A program made the translations under genes and the position numbers. 64,000 bases of DNA, from the NCBI GenBank assembly GCA_002415485.1, contig DHYU01000060.1:3512-67511 (forward strand), written 5' to 3'. Source of the stretch: Proteobacteria bacterium UBA5122. Lineage in GTDB: Bacteria; Pseudomonadota; Gammaproteobacteria; Tenderiales; Tenderiaceae. Positions 14,757 through 24,737 of the stretch are shown piece by piece; the stretch's first letter is position 1, and every line of letters begins with the position of its first letter. The notes under the pieces were generated by a model. That model had not been told where the DNA came from and did no database searches. It saw only the letters and a program-made list of their open reading frames with translations.

Positions 14757-16223
14757 CTAGATCGTCAATATCTTCATCACTGGTTCGTTTCTGCTGGGGT
14801 CTTCGTTGAAGCCGGAGACCAGCAACACCGTGTGGCCCTTTTGCGTGAGCCTGACCTGGGCGTTGATGGTTTCGCATAGCTGGCGCCAGTTGTGGGTGTC
14901 GGGTTCGTCGACGAGCACCGGCACGACGCCCCAACTGAGGGCCAGCTGGCGGTTGACGGCGCTGTTGGAGCAGATGCCGATACACGGCGCGACCGGACGG
15001 CTGGCGGAGATGATGCGCGCGGTGGTGCCGGAGCGGGTGGGGATGAGGATGCCTTGCAGTTTCAGGTTGTGGGCGAGGTCGAGGGTGGCACTGGCGACGG
15101 CGACGCGAATCGGCATGATGCTGTTGTGGTCGTGGCAGAGGTTGCTTTCGCCGAAGATGCCTTGTCGCCATTGGTGGGCCTCGATCTCGCGCAGGATGCG
15201 GTCCATGGTCTCGACGGCCATCACCGGGTGTTTGCCGGCGGCGGTCTCGCCGGAGAGCATGACGGCGTCGGCGCTGGACATGGCGGCGTTGGCGACGTCG
15301 CCGACCTCGGCGCGGGTGGGCCGTGAGTTGGTGATCATCGATTCCAGCATCTGGGTGGCGACGATGACCGGGCGGTTGTGTTGGCGTGCGAGTTTGATCA
15401 GCCGTTGTTGCAGCAGTGGTACCTGTTCTGCGGGCACTTCGATGCCGAGATCGCCACGGGCGACCATGATGGCGTAGGAGTGCTGCAGAATGGCGTCGAT
15501 GTTGGCGACGGCCTCGGGTTTTTCGATCTTGGAGATGATGGCGATGTTGGCGCCGTGTTGTTCAAGGAAGTATTTGAGGCGCAGCACGTCTTCGTGGGTG
15601 CGGACAAAACTCAGGGCCAGAAAGTCGGCCTGCAGTTCGATCGCCAGCGCGGCGTCGTGTTGATCCTTTTCGGTGAACGAACGGGTGCTGAGGTGTGAGT
15701 CGGGCAGGTTCATGCCCTTTTTGTTTTTGAGCACGCCGCCGTGCACGACGCGGCAGTGGATGTCGCTGCCTTCGATGTGCAGGGCGGTCAGTTCGAGGTT
15801 GCCGTCATCGAGCAGGATGCGTTCGCCGGGTTTTATGTCGTGGTATAGCTCGTGGTATTGCGAGGGGATCAGGCCGGGGCGACCGATGACATCTTCGCAG
15901 GTGACGATGACATCGCTGCCGTCGGGCAGCTCGATCTGACCGTCTTCAAATTTGCCGACGCGGATCTTGGGGCCGCACAGGTCCATGATGATGGCGATGT
16001 GTTTTTGGCAGCGGGCGGCGACGTCGCGCACCATCTGCACGCGGGCGCGGTGTTCCTCCGGCTCGCCGTGCGACATGTTGATGCGGAAGGCGTTGGCGCC
16101 GCTGCGGATCAGGCGTTCGATGACCTCGGGCGTATCGCTGGCCGGGCCGAGCGTGGCGATGATTTTGGTGCGCCGCCAGCGCAGCGCGGCTTCTTGTTCT
16201 TTTTCCTGTGTCTGTTCGCTCAT
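14757..16223 (-). CDS. pyk: Pyruvate kinase
   Basis: Converts phosphoenolpyruvate and ADP to pyruvate and ATP, the last step of glycolysis. The 488 aa protein has the type signature motifs: 'RRTKIIATLGPASDTPEVIE' and 'NAFRINMSHGEPEEH' at the N-terminus, 'MDLCGPKIRVGKF', 'IISKIEKPEAVANID' with the catalytic Lys and metal-binding Glu, 'MVARGDLGIEVPAEQVPLLQ' and 'TRAEVGDVANA'. The C-terminal allosteric domain is present. ATG 16223 with GAGGGA ribosome site is preferred over an upstream ATG at 16262. It is transcribed alone and divergent from the hydrolase gene; an intrinsic terminator follows. Confidence 0.97.
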   Translation of the reverse strand: MSEQTQEKEQEAALRWRRTKIIATLGPASDTPEVIERLIRSGANAFRINMSHGEPEEHRARVQMVRDVAARCQKHIAIIMDLCGPKIRVGKFEDGQIELPDGSDVIVTCEDVIGRPGLIPSQYHELYHDIKPGERILLDDGNLELTALHIEGSDIHCRVVHGGVLKNKKGMNLPDSHLSTRSFTEKDQHDAALAIELQADFLALSFVRTHEDVLRLKYFLEQHGANIAIISKIEKPEAVANIDAILQHSYAIMVARGDLGIEVPAEQVPLLQQRLIKLARQHNRPVIVATQMLESMITNSRPTRAEVGDVANAAMSSADAVMLSGETAAGKHPVMAVETMDRILREIEAHQWRQGIFGESNLCHDHNSIMPIRVAVASATLDLAHNLKLQGILIPTRSGTTARIISASRPVAPCIGICSNSAVNRQLALSWGVVPVLVDEPDTHNWRQLCETINAQVRLTQKGHTVLLVSGFNEDPSRNEPVMKILTI

Positions 16224-16363
16224 TGTGCGGGCTCCCTCGGGTGAATCGGCTGAATGCTGCATACAGTAGCGGCAACTGGCCGCCTGAATCTATGGTCGGT
16301 GACAAATTTTATGGTTTCTTTGTTGCAGGTAGTGCGCTCTGGCCTGGGTGGTATGATCCAGAT

Positions 16364-17191
16364 ATGACGGCGTGGATGACATATCTGAAACACTTGGGCT
16401 GGCTGGCGCTGATGCTGCTGATCGGCGGCTGCGCCAATCACAGTCAGTTTATTGCCGCCGAGCCGGTGTTGCCGCTGGATGCCAATAGCATCGTGCTGAT
16501 CTATAACCACGGCTCCGGGCAGGAGTTCAGCCACGATCAGTGCCGCCCGAATGGTTTGACGACGCCGCGGGTGGTAAAGCAGTTGGCGCAGGCGCGCATC
16601 GCAGAGCGGCCTGTGGTGGTGTATGGCCTGTGCTTTCAGCGCTGGGGTGATTATCGCCATCACGACCGCGAGGGTGAACCGAAGGTGGTGAAGCGGGCCA
16701 AGGCGATCGAAGAGACGGTGCGCCGTTTTCAGCAACAGGGCATTGCGCCGGGGCGGATCTTTTTGGTCGGCCACTCGGCCGGGGCCTGGGCATCGTTGCT
16801 GGTGGTGCGGCGGGCCGAGGTGGTGGTGGCAGGGGTGATCGGTTTTGCGCCGGCCTTTGCCGGGCCGGCGGCGAATCGCAGTGAAGGTTGGCTGGCCTTG
16901 CGTGAGGCGCAGGTGGAATATTTGATGCAGGCGCCGCAGATCGAGGCGCTGATCTACGCCTTCGAGGGCGATGCCTTTAATCCGCCCGAGGCCTTGGCGT
17001 TTTTACAGGAGATCGATGGGGTGCAATTGCGGGCGCTGGCGGCGGATGAGATCGACGGCCGGCCTTGCGGCGGCCTATGGGGTGGCAACAGTCATCGCAC
17101 GGCGTTTGATGATTGTTTTGCCGACACACAGTATGAGCAGATCGTCGACTATATCGAGTCGCGGCTGAGGAGGGATGATGGAGGTGTATAA
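16364..17191 (+). CDS. Alpha/beta-hydrolase-type lipoprotein
   Basis: A 275 aa predicted lipoprotein (lipobox IGGC about residue 23). The serine-hydrolase nucleophile elbow GHSAGAWAS (about 142-150) and an early 'LIYNHGSGQEF' loop support an alpha/beta-hydrolase fold; a terminal histidine candidate lies in 'GGNSHRTAFDDCF'. Possible substrates are esters or lipids at the cell surface; none can be named. Start ATG 16364 is tentative, ATG 16376 is also possible. Its end overlaps the start of the permease gene by 17 bases, indicating an operon with the SLC13 permease and the phosphodiesterase. Confidence 0.75.
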   Translation: MTAWMTYLKHLGWLALMLLIGGCANHSQFIAAEPVLPLDANSIVLIYNHGSGQEFSHDQCRPNGLTTPRVVKQLAQARIAERPVVVYGLCFQRWGDYRHHDREGEPKVVKRAKAIEETVRRFQQQGIAPGRIFLVGHSAGAWASLLVVRRAEVVVAGVIGFAPAFAGPAANRSEGWLALREAQVEYLMQAPQIEALIYAFEGDAFNPPEALAFLQEIDGVQLRALAADEIDGRPCGGLWGGNSHRTAFDDCFADTQYEQIVDYIESRLRRDDGGV

Positions 17192-18638
17192 CCTGCGCCA
17201 GCGGATCGGCCTGGGCCTGGGGCCGTTGTTGTGTCTGCTGCTGTTGCTGTTGCCAACACCCGAGGGCATGAGCGCCAGCGCGATGGCGGTGGCGGCGGTA
17301 ACGCTGTGGATGGCGACGTGGTGGATCAGCGAGGCGATCCCGATCCCGGCGACGGCGCTGTTGCCGATTGCCTTGTTTCCGTTGCTGGAGGTGATGCCGA
17401 CGGCGAAGGTGACGGCGGCCTACGGCAATCATCTGATCTTTCTGTTTATGGGCGGCTTTTTGATTGCGGTGGCGATCGAGAAGTGGAATCTGCACAAACG
17501 CATCGCGCTGCATACGGTGCGCCTGATCGGTGTGACGCCGAATCGGGTGATCCTTGGATTTATGATTGCGACTGCGTTTTTGTCGTGCTGGATCAGCAAT
17601 ACCGCAACGGCGATGTTGATGGTGACGATCGGCATGGCGGTGTTGCGCCAGTTGAGCAATCAACCGGCCAATGATGGCGGCGAGTCGGTGCAGGGCAGTG
17701 CGTTTGGTACGGCGCTGATGTTGGGCATCGCCTATGCGGCATCGATCGGCGGTGTCGCGACGCTGATCGGCACGCCGCCGAATGCGATCCTGGCCGGTGT
17801 GGTCGAGAAACAATACGGTTACACGATCGGCTTTGGGGAGTGGATGTTGTTCGCGGCGCCGTTGTCGGTGGTGATGTTGGCGTTGACCTGGTTTTATCTC
17901 ACGCGCTTTGCGTTTCCTAACGATATGCCAACCTTGCCGGGCGGGCGCAAAGTGATCACTGAACAGCTGCATGCGCTGGGGCCGATGAGCCGTCAGGAAA
18001 AACAGGTATTGGCGGTGTTTATGTTCGTGGTCTGCGCGTGGTTGTTTCGTGGGCTGTTGGATGTGGCGTGGTTGAGCGAGGTGACGGATTCGAGTGTCGC
18101 GATCATGGGCGCCTTGCTGTTGTTCATGATCCCGGCCGATTGGCGCAAGGGTGAGTTTCTGCTCGATTGGCGCACGGCGGTGAAGATCCCGTGGGACATC
18201 ATTCTGTTGTTCGGTGGTGGCTTTGCCTTGGCCGCTGGCTTTGCCGCCAGCGGGCTGACTGAGTGGATGGGCACACAGCTCGAATTCCTGCAGGGTGCAC
18301 CGTTGCTGGTGTTGGTGCTGGCGGTGGTGGCGCTGGTGATCTTTCTGACGGAGGTCACGTCGAACACCGCCACGGCATCGTTGTTGCTGCCGGTGATGGC
18401 GGGTTTTGCGCTGGCGACGGATTCACCGCCGCTGGTGCTGATGGGCGCTGTGGCGCTGGCGGCCTCGTTTGCCTTTATGCTGCCGGTGGCAACGCCGCCG
18501 AATGCCATCGTGTTTTCCAGTCGGCAGGTGACCATTCCGCAGATGGCCAAGGCGGGCTTGTGGTTGAACCTGATCGGCATCGTGTTGATTACGGCGTTTG
18601 TGGTGTATCTGTTGCCGTGGTTTTTGAAATTGAATTGA
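17175..18638 (+). CDS. SLC13/DASS-family anion permease
   Basis: A 487 aa membrane protein of the divalent anion:sodium symporter family. The two family signature motifs SNT are present in inverted repeats: 'SCWISNTATAMLMV' (about 137) and 'FLTEVTSNTATASLLLPV' (about 400), and 'GTPPNAI' / 'ATPPNAIVF' motifs accompany them. Twelve or so membrane segments. Likely cargo is a dicarboxylate, citrate or sulfate taken up with Na+. ATG 17175 overlaps the hydrolase gene, ATG 17178 is equally possible. Middle gene of a three-gene operon with a hydrolase and a phosphodiesterase. Confidence 0.9.
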   Translation: MMEVYNLRQRIGLGLGPLLCLLLLLLPTPEGMSASAMAVAAVTLWMATWWISEAIPIPATALLPIALFPLLEVMPTAKVTAAYGNHLIFLFMGGFLIAVAIEKWNLHKRIALHTVRLIGVTPNRVILGFMIATAFLSCWISNTATAMLMVTIGMAVLRQLSNQPANDGGESVQGSAFGTALMLGIAYAASIGGVATLIGTPPNAILAGVVEKQYGYTIGFGEWMLFAAPLSVVMLALTWFYLTRFAFPNDMPTLPGGRKVITEQLHALGPMSRQEKQVLAVFMFVVCAWLFRGLLDVAWLSEVTDSSVAIMGALLLFMIPADWRKGEFLLDWRTAVKIPWDIILLFGGGFALAAGFAASGLTEWMGTQLEFLQGAPLLVLVLAVVALVIFLTEVTSNTATASLLLPVMAGFALATDSPPLVLMGAVALAASFAFMLPVATPPNAIVFSSRQVTIPQMAKAGLWLNLIGIVLITAFVVYLLPWFLKLN

Positions 18639-18642
18639 GTGG

Positions 18643-19830
18643 ATGCGTATGTCGATCCTGGATGCACAATTTGTCTTGCCCGATTATCGCGGTCGCAGTC
18701 TGGTCAATCTGATGGCCTCGATCAAGGCGGCGCGTAGCGGTGAGCAAGGATTTTATGATGTGTTGAACGATCTGCCGCTGGCGACGTTGCGCGATGCGCA
18801 GAATGTAGTGCTGCTGATGATCGATGGTCTGGGTTACGACTATTTATGTTCACAAGGCAAGGGCAGTGAGATACACGCCGCACTGCGCGGCAATATGCAC
18901 GCGGTGGCGCCACCGACGACGGCGAGCGCGGTGTCGACCTTTCTCACCGGCGATGCGCCGCAACAGCATGGTGTGACGGGCTGGTTCACGTGGATGCGCG
19001 AGCTGGGCAGTGTGGTCACCGTGCTGCCGTTTCAATTGCGTGCTGGACGTTGCAGTCTGGACGCATCACCGCTGACGCCGCGGCAGTTGTTTGGTCATCG
19101 CCCCATCTTTGATCTGCTGGAAGACGAATGCTATTCACTGATGCCGGACTGGTTGTCGGAATCGGCATTCAATCGTGATCACCTGGGCAAGGCCCAATTG
19201 ATATTGCATAAAGGGATCGATGATTATTTTGCCAAGGTGGTGGAGACGGTGCAGTCGTCCAGTGCGCGTAAATACATCTATGCCTATTGGCCCAGCTTTG
19301 ACGCGATTGCCCATGACTCGGGTGTGGCGAGCAAAAAAACAGCGGAACATTTCGCCCGTTTGGATGAGGGCTTCGCCAAATTGCAGCAGGCGCTGAGTGG
19401 TACAAACACCTTGCTGCTGTTGACGTCGGATCACGGCTTTATCGATACCACGGCGGAGAGCCGGTTGCTGATCAATGATCACCCAGCGCTGCTTGATTGT
19501 TTGCAATTGCCGTTATGCGGTGAGCCACGTATGGCCTACGCCTATGTGCGTGACAACAGGCACCAGTGCTTTGTTGATTATGTGCAGGCGCATCTGGCTT
19601 TTGCGGTGGATTTACATAAGGGGGAGGAATTAATCGCCCTCGGTATGTATGGTCTGGGTGTGCCTCATCCTGAATTGCATGCGCGTGTGGGCGATTATGT
19701 GATGGTGATGAAAGATCAATATATCTTGACCCAGACCCTGCCAGGCGAGCGGGGAATGAGCATGATTGGTCAGCACGGGGGCTTGAGTGCGGCCGAAGTA
19801 GAAGTGCCTTTGGTGATGACTGTTTGCTGA
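18643..19830 (+). CDS. Type I phosphodiesterase/nucleotide pyrophosphatase family protein
   Basis: A 395 aa cytoplasmic protein of the alkaline-phosphatase superfamily. Visible metal and nucleophile residues: 'MIDGLGYDYL' (Asp about 59), 'APPTTASAVSTFLTGD' (Thr nucleophile about 92), 'YWPSFDAIAHDSG' (Asp and His), 'LLTSDHGFID' and 'IGQHGGLS' (His). This set matches nucleotide pyrophosphatase/phosphodiesterases, which cleave phosphodiester or pyrophosphate bonds with two zinc ions; the substrate is not known. Start ATG 18643 or 18649, four or ten bases after the permease stop, so it is translated from the same operon. Confidence 0.85.
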   Translation: MRMSILDAQFVLPDYRGRSLVNLMASIKAARSGEQGFYDVLNDLPLATLRDAQNVVLLMIDGLGYDYLCSQGKGSEIHAALRGNMHAVAPPTTASAVSTFLTGDAPQQHGVTGWFTWMRELGSVVTVLPFQLRAGRCSLDASPLTPRQLFGHRPIFDLLEDECYSLMPDWLSESAFNRDHLGKAQLILHKGIDDYFAKVVETVQSSSARKYIYAYWPSFDAIAHDSGVASKKTAEHFARLDEGFAKLQQALSGTNTLLLLTSDHGFIDTTAESRLLINDHPALLDCLQLPLCGEPRMAYAYVRDNRHQCFVDYVQAHLAFAVDLHKGEELIALGMYGLGVPHPELHARVGDYVMVMKDQYILTQTLPGERGMSMIGQHGGLSAAEVEVPLVMTVC

Positions 19831-20135
19831 CAAACACAAGCTGTCTATATCGTTGTTAGTGTCATCAATATCCATATTCAAATTCATTAAATGTCCTTGG
19901 TTTTTCTATCTAGTCTGTAGTGTTGGATAGGTACTGATACATTGCCGGTATAACCCCTATTTAAACATCTAAAAACCATGGCGGAATTTTTAAGTTGTTG
20001 CTTTTATAAGGGGTGTTTTGACTGGGCTGCTCTCTCAAAAAACATAGGAATTTTCTGGATAAAGTGTGACTGTGATGCGCCGTTATCCTGAAAGTGTTTT
20101 GTCCTATTTTCATCAAAAAGACCGCATAATTGATT
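19831..20135. other. Gene-free AT-rich stretch before the sensory module
   Basis: These 305 bases hold no convincing gene or repeat. They are AT-rich and probably contain the promoter of the binding-protein gene; a TTGACT at 20018-20023 lacks a good -10 partner. Confidence 0.5.
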
Positions 20136-20969
20136 ATGAAAAAAAACATCCTAAGGAAGGTGATCTTGTGCGCTGTAATGTTGGCTTGGATGCCGGCAAT
20201 TTTGCATGCGAACGAACAGGTCTATACCGTGGGTGTTGTGCCTCAGTTTGAGGCGAAGCGCACCCATGAAATATGGCGCCCAATACTGGATAAGATCGAA
20301 GACGAGACTGGGTTGAAACTCACGTTGATCGGCGCGCCGACAATCCCTGTCTTTGAGAAAGAATTTGCTGAAGGGGCCTTCGACTTTGTTTACATGAATC
20401 CATATCACATCCTGATGGCAAATGAATCCCAAGGTTATCTGCCATTGGTACGGGATGTGGGGCGCAAACTGAATGGTGTGTTGGTCGTCAGGAAGGGGAG
20501 CTATGCCTCGCCGGAGCAATTGGATGGAAAGGTGATTGCGTTTCCAGCACCTAATGCACTTGGTGCATCGTTAGTGATGCGTGCCGATTTAGAGAATCTG
20601 TTTAACATTAAATTTCAACCGCAATATGTAAAGACGCATAGCTCAGTGTATTTGAATGTCGCGCTGGGTAGGGCTGAGGCTGGTGGTGGTGTGCAAAAGA
20701 CATTATCTCAACAGCCACGTCATGTCAGAGATGCATTGGAAGTGATCTATGAAACCCGAAAAGTTGCCCCTCATCCGTTTAGCGTCCATCCTCGTGTCAG
20801 TGACGACGTGAGTCACCGTGTTCAAGCAGCTCTATTAAATATAAGTAGAACAGACTCGGGGCGAGAGTTGCTGAAAGAAGTTCCTATACGTGAGATAGGT
20901 GTGGCGAGTCTGGAAGATTATTTCCCGATTCGGGAGATGGGCCTGGAGCGCCTTTATGTTAATGAGTGA
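20136..20969 (+). CDS. PhnD-like periplasmic binding protein of a sensory module
   Basis: A 277 aa exported protein (signal peptide about 1-25, ending HAN) of the phosphate/phosphite/phosphonate substrate-binding family ('GVVPQFEAKRTHEIWRPILD', 'FDFVYMNPYHILMA', 'GRAEAGGGVQKTL'). Such proteins usually feed ABC importers, but no ABC permease or ATPase gene is near; a sensor kinase follows after 27 bases. It therefore most likely presents a ligand to the kinase. ATG 20136 is preferred to the TTG at 20130. The ligand may be a phosphonate-like oxyanion or something else; phosphonate-binding is not certain from family membership. Confidence 0.85.
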   Translation: MKKNILRKVILCAVMLAWMPAILHANEQVYTVGVVPQFEAKRTHEIWRPILDKIEDETGLKLTLIGAPTIPVFEKEFAEGAFDFVYMNPYHILMANESQGYLPLVRDVGRKLNGVLVVRKGSYASPEQLDGKVIAFPAPNALGASLVMRADLENLFNIKFQPQYVKTHSSVYLNVALGRAEAGGGVQKTLSQQPRHVRDALEVIYETRKVAPHPFSVHPRVSDDVSHRVQAALLNISRTDSGRELLKEVPIREIGVASLEDYFPIREMGLERLYVNE

Positions 20970-20996
20970 TGAGTATTTATATTTATTAGTTGAATT

Positions 20997-22733
20997 ATGA
21001 GTGTAAACGCTAAAATTCTGTTGCCGATAATTCTCGGTTTTATTGCGATCACCAGTATCGTCCATCTTTGGTGGGGGCCGGCGCTGATGGAGCGCGAGCG
21101 TGAGCGGCTGATTCATAATAATAATATGTCGATTTCCATGTTGCAGGCACCTGTTTCGCACGCCCTTATGTCGGGTGATCTGGCAGAGGTGTATAGTTTG
21201 TTAAATGAAGTGAAGAACCTGCATGGCGATGATGTCGCGCAAGTACATCTGGTTGATGCCAAGGGGGTAAGGATATATCCATTCAAGGAGCAGGAGCCTT
21301 TATTTGGAGAGTTTTATATCGCAATGGATTTCCCTCTCGAAAATTATACGTTTCCGGTTGGTCTGTTGACGGTAGTATTTGATATTGAATCAGATCTTAA
21401 GACGGAGCTTAAAAGTATTCAAAGGCTGGAAATATACATCAGCAGCATTATGGGGTTGATCGCACTATTTTCAGCGGTTTGGTTTAACGCCTATATTCGC
21501 CGGCCATTGCTGCGACTACAGTGTGCGGCGACTCAAATGGCCAATGGTGAGTTTAATGTAAATCTCCAACCAGGAAAGAGCTATGGGGATGAAATTTCAG
21601 TACTGACTGATGCGTTCTTGACGATGCGGGACAATCTGTCCGTTGCCTATGATGATCTGAATAGTGCGGCACAAAATGCGAGGGATAACGAGCTCAGGCA
21701 GCGTACTATTTTAAGTAACGTGGCAGATGGTATTTTGTTGGTCGATGAGAAAAAGAGAATCGTTTATGTCAACTTGTCCGTTGAGCGTTTGTTTCAGTTG
21801 GATAGAGATTCTCTTATCGGTCAGCAGTTCGATCTATTGTTTGCCGAGCCATTGGCGTTAAATTTAGTTGTGCGTGGATATGAAGGACAGACATTTGAGT
21901 CGATGGGGGTGCGGAGTGGAGCGGAGACTTTTCCCTTGGAGCTATCGGCAAACTCGGTGGAGATCGATGGTGAGCGTGTGTTTGTTGTCATTCTGCGGGA
22001 TATTAGCGAGCGTAAGCGTGTCGATAAAATGAAATCGGAATTCGTATCTACCGTGAGTCATGAGTTGCGTACGCCGTTGACCTCGATGCGAGGGGCGTTG
22101 TCATTGATGAAAGGTGGAGTGGTCGGTGTTTTGCCGCCCGAGGCACAGAAGTTGGTTGAACTTTCCTCGCGCAATGCAGAAAGATTGTTGTTTTTAGTCA
22201 ATGATATTCTCGATATGCAAAAGATCGAGTCTGGTGAGATGGAGCTGCATAGCGTTGACGTTGATGTGTCTTCGATATTGCGCCAGGCGGCGGAAGACTG
22301 TGCAGGTTATGCAAAGCAGTGTTTGGTGGTGTTTGATATCCAGGATGAATGTTCCGCACGGGTGCAGGCCGATCCAGATCGTTTGATGCAGGTTGTCGTA
22401 AATCTGTTGTCCAATGCCGCCAAGTTTTCCCATGAAGGGGGTGTTGTTGAGATCGGGTGTCGTCAATTGAATGCAGAAGTCCAAATCTATGTCCGTGATT
22501 ATGGTAGTGGTATTGATGAGGCATTTTTGCCACGCTTGTTTGACAAGTTTACCCAGGGGGATTCATCCGATTCGCGCCATGCAGAGGGTACCGGTTTGGG
22601 TTTGGCCATTACGAAGGTGCTCGTAGAGAAACAATGTGGGCGGATTGAGGTCGAGACTCAGGTGGGTGTAGGTAGTACGTTTTATCTGTATTTCCCTATC
22701 ATGGTTGAGAAACAACGCGCACTATCGCCTTAA
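20997..22733 (+). CDS. PAS-containing sensor histidine kinase
   Basis: A 578 aa inner-membrane kinase. Order: membrane helix (7-26), periplasmic sensor region (27-145), membrane helix (147-166), HAMP linker (about 167-220), PAS domain (about 238-340), HisKA dimerisation domain with phospho-acceptor H355 in 'SHELRTPLTSMRG', and a HATPase domain with N box (about 473), DYGSGID (501-507) and GTGLGLA (531-537). It lies 27 bases behind the binding-protein gene, so the two are likely cotranscribed. No response regulator with a receiver domain is encoded nearby, so the phosphorylated partner is either elsewhere or the next gene uses another mechanism. ATG 20997 has no strong ribosome site, in line with coupling. 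Confidence 0.92.
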   Translation: MSVNAKILLPIILGFIAITSIVHLWWGPALMERERERLIHNNNMSISMLQAPVSHALMSGDLAEVYSLLNEVKNLHGDDVAQVHLVDAKGVRIYPFKEQEPLFGEFYIAMDFPLENYTFPVGLLTVVFDIESDLKTELKSIQRLEIYISSIMGLIALFSAVWFNAYIRRPLLRLQCAATQMANGEFNVNLQPGKSYGDEISVLTDAFLTMRDNLSVAYDDLNSAAQNARDNELRQRTILSNVADGILLVDEKKRIVYVNLSVERLFQLDRDSLIGQQFDLLFAEPLALNLVVRGYEGQTFESMGVRSGAETFPLELSANSVEIDGERVFVVILRDISERKRVDKMKSEFVSTVSHELRTPLTSMRGALSLMKGGVVGVLPPEAQKLVELSSRNAERLLFLVNDILDMQKIESGEMELHSVDVDVSSILRQAAEDCAGYAKQCLVVFDIQDECSARVQADPDRLMQVVVNLLSNAAKFSHEGGVVEIGCRQLNAEVQIYVRDYGSGIDEAFLPRLFDKFTQGDSSDSRHAEGTGLGLAITKVLVEKQCGRIEVETQVGVGSTFYLYFPIMVEKQRALSP

Positions 22734-22784
22734 TCGACATCACTTGATCCGCTGTCATAGTGGGTATATGGATGCCGGTTCTAC

Positions 22785-22798
22785 ATCGATATATCGAT
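22785..22798. promoter_or_regulatory. Perfect 14 bp palindrome before the sigma-54 activator
   Basis: ATCGATATATCGAT is self-complementary and lies 72 bases before the activator start, in the 136-base gap after the kinase gene. It could be an operator for autoregulation. Confidence 0.3.
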
Positions 22799-22869
22799 TT
22801 CGGTTGAGATTTTCCTGGTATCGCCTTTAACATCTGTGCTCATCAGCAGTCAGTGAGAGTGCGTGTTAC

Positions 22870-24654
22870 ATGTCGATGAATTCCCCGAGCTCAGGCCAAA
22901 TCAGGTCGGATGTGTTTGATACACGGAGTGCCAGCTGGTGCACTGATATCCAGCTATGTTTGCAGGATTATCGTGGTGAGGGCTTGTTTTCGTGCCTGGC
23001 CGCTGCCCAGGCGGTAGGTGAACGGATTGAGGCCTTGTTATCCGTGCATTCTCAGATCTTGATCGCACATCGAGCCGCCTTGGCGGGCCAGACATCCAGC
23101 TTTGAATACGTGTTGGACGGTGATGTGTTGTTGTTGGCGGTAATGCCATTGCGCTCTGGAGATGCCATTACCGGTACCCATGCGGTAGCACTTGATATCA
23201 GTGCCTATAAATCTGCCGAGCGTGAACGGGCCTGGTTGCAGCATCAAACCGAGTTGATTCTGAATGCGGTGGGTGAGGGCATCTACGGCATCAATGCCAA
23301 TGGCAAGGCGACGTTTGTGAATCCGGCGGCCGAGCGCATGACCGGCTGGAGCGCGGAAGAGACCATCGGCAATAATATCCATTACATGCACCACCATAGT
23401 CGTCCGGATGGTTCGCCGTACCCGCATACTGAGTGCCCGATCTATCACGCCGTGCATGATGGTGAGGTGCATCATTGTGTCGATGACGAGGTGTTCTGGC
23501 GCAAGGACGGCAGTTCATTTCCGGTAGAGTATTCCAGTACGCCGATCTATGACGGTGAGTCTTTGGTTGGTGCAGTGGCGGTATTTAAAGACATCAGTGA
23601 ACGCAAGCGGGCCGAGGCTGAATTGATGGCGGCGTTTCGTGAGGTAGAGCGCTTAAAAGAGCAGCTTCAGGAACAGAACGTCTATCTGCAGGAAGAGATT
23701 CGCCAGGATCACAACTTTGGTGAGATCGTCGGTGAATCGTTTTCAGTGCAGGCGATGTTGCGCAAGATCCGTCAGGTGGCGCAGACCGATGCCACGGTGC
23801 TGGTGCTCGGCGAGAGTGGTACCGGCAAGGAGTTGATCGCGCATGCGATCCACGACAATAGCCTGCGTCGCGATAAGGCGCTGATCAAGGTCAATTGTGG
23901 TGCCATTTCTGCGGGGCTGGTCGAGAGTGAGTTGTTTGGTCATGAAAAGGGTGCGTTTACCGGCGCAGCCAGTCAGCGCAAGGGGCGTTTTGAGTTGGCC
24001 GATGGTGGCACCTTGTTTCTCGATGAGGTCGGCGAGTTGCCGCTCGAGACACAGGTTAAACTGCTGCGGGTATTGCAGGAGCATGAGTTTGAGCGCGTCG
24101 GTAGTGGTGAATCGATTCGCGTCGATGTACGCATCATTGCGGCGACCAATCGTGACCTGGCCAAGGAGGTTGCGGCAGGCAAGTTTCGTGAAGACCTGTT
24201 TTATCGCTTGAACGTATTCCCCATCGATGTACCGGCGCTGCGTGATCGCAGCGGTGATGTGCCGATTTTGGCGCGGCACTTCTTGGCACAGGCGGCCCGG
24301 AGGTTTGGTAAACCGTTTAGCGGCTTTAAGGCAGGCAGCCTGGATGCGCTGCAACAATATCCCTGGCCCGGTAATATCCGTGAACTGCAAAACGTGATCG
24401 AACGGGCCGCGATTCTGGCCGATACGGCCCTGGTCGACGTTACTGACTTGCTGCCACAGACGCCGGTGGCGACGCGCAGTGTGTTGGCCTCATTGGAGGA
24501 TGTGGAGCGTCATCATATCCAGCGTGTGTTGGCGCATACCGGCGGTGTGATTGCCGGGCCCAAGGGCGCGGCACTGATTCTGGGCATGCACCCGAATACG
24601 TTGCGTTCGCGTATGGTGAAGCTGGGGATTTCGTCCGGTGGCGGGGATATTTGA
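22870..24654 (+). CDS. PAS-containing sigma-54-dependent activator
   Basis: A 594 aa enhancer-binding protein. Order: an N-terminal sensor segment of uncertain fold (20-115), a PAS domain (about 123-245), a short coiled coil (245-280), the AAA+ sigma-54 domain with Walker A GESGTGKE (314-321), GAFTGA (361-366) and Walker [12 protein letters not shown] (379-389), and a Fis-type helix-turn-helix at the C-terminus ('[21 protein letters not shown]'). The GAFTGA loop, which contacts sigma-54, is intact. There is no receiver domain, so it is not a simple target of the upstream kinase; it may sense a ligand through PAS. Start ATG 22870. Confidence 0.95.
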   Translation: MSMNSPSSGQIRSDVFDTRSASWCTDIQLCLQDYRGEGLFSCLAAAQAVGERIEALLSVHSQILIAHRAALAGQTSSFEYVLDGDVLLLAVMPLRSGDAITGTHAVALDISAYKSAERERAWLQHQTELILNAVGEGIYGINANGKATFVNPAAERMTGWSAEETIGNNIHYMHHHSRPDGSPYPHTECPIYHAVHDGEVHHCVDDEVFWRKDGSSFPVEYSSTPIYDGESLVGAVAVFKDISERKRAEAELMAAFREVERLKEQLQEQNVYLQEEIRQDHNFGEIVGESFSVQAMLRKIRQVAQTDATVLVLGESGTGKELIAHAIHDNSLRRDKALIKVNCGAISAGLVESELFGHEKGAFTGAASQRKGRFELADGGTLFLDEVGELPLETQVKLLRVLQEHEFERVGSGESIRVDVRIIAATNRDLAKEVAAGKFREDLFYRLNVFPIDVPALRDRSGDVPILARHFLAQAARRFGKPFSGFKAGSLDALQQYPWPGNIRELQNVIERAAILADTALVDVTDLLPQTPVATRSVLASLEDVERHHIQRVLAHTGGVIAGPKGAALILGMHPNTLRSRMVKLGISSGGGDI

Positions 24655-24737
24655 TCGGTGTGATTCGTTTTTAAGTTTGCCGCCGAGCCGTTCAACTGCT
24701 CAGCAACCTTGTCCAATGACTTTCATATTCATTCGCC

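Noticed and set aside
16977..17972. Long minus-strand frame of 331 codons
   Set aside because: It lies antisense to the hydrolase and permease genes, and its product is rich in Arg, His and Gln as expected for an antisense shadow of GC-rich coding DNA.
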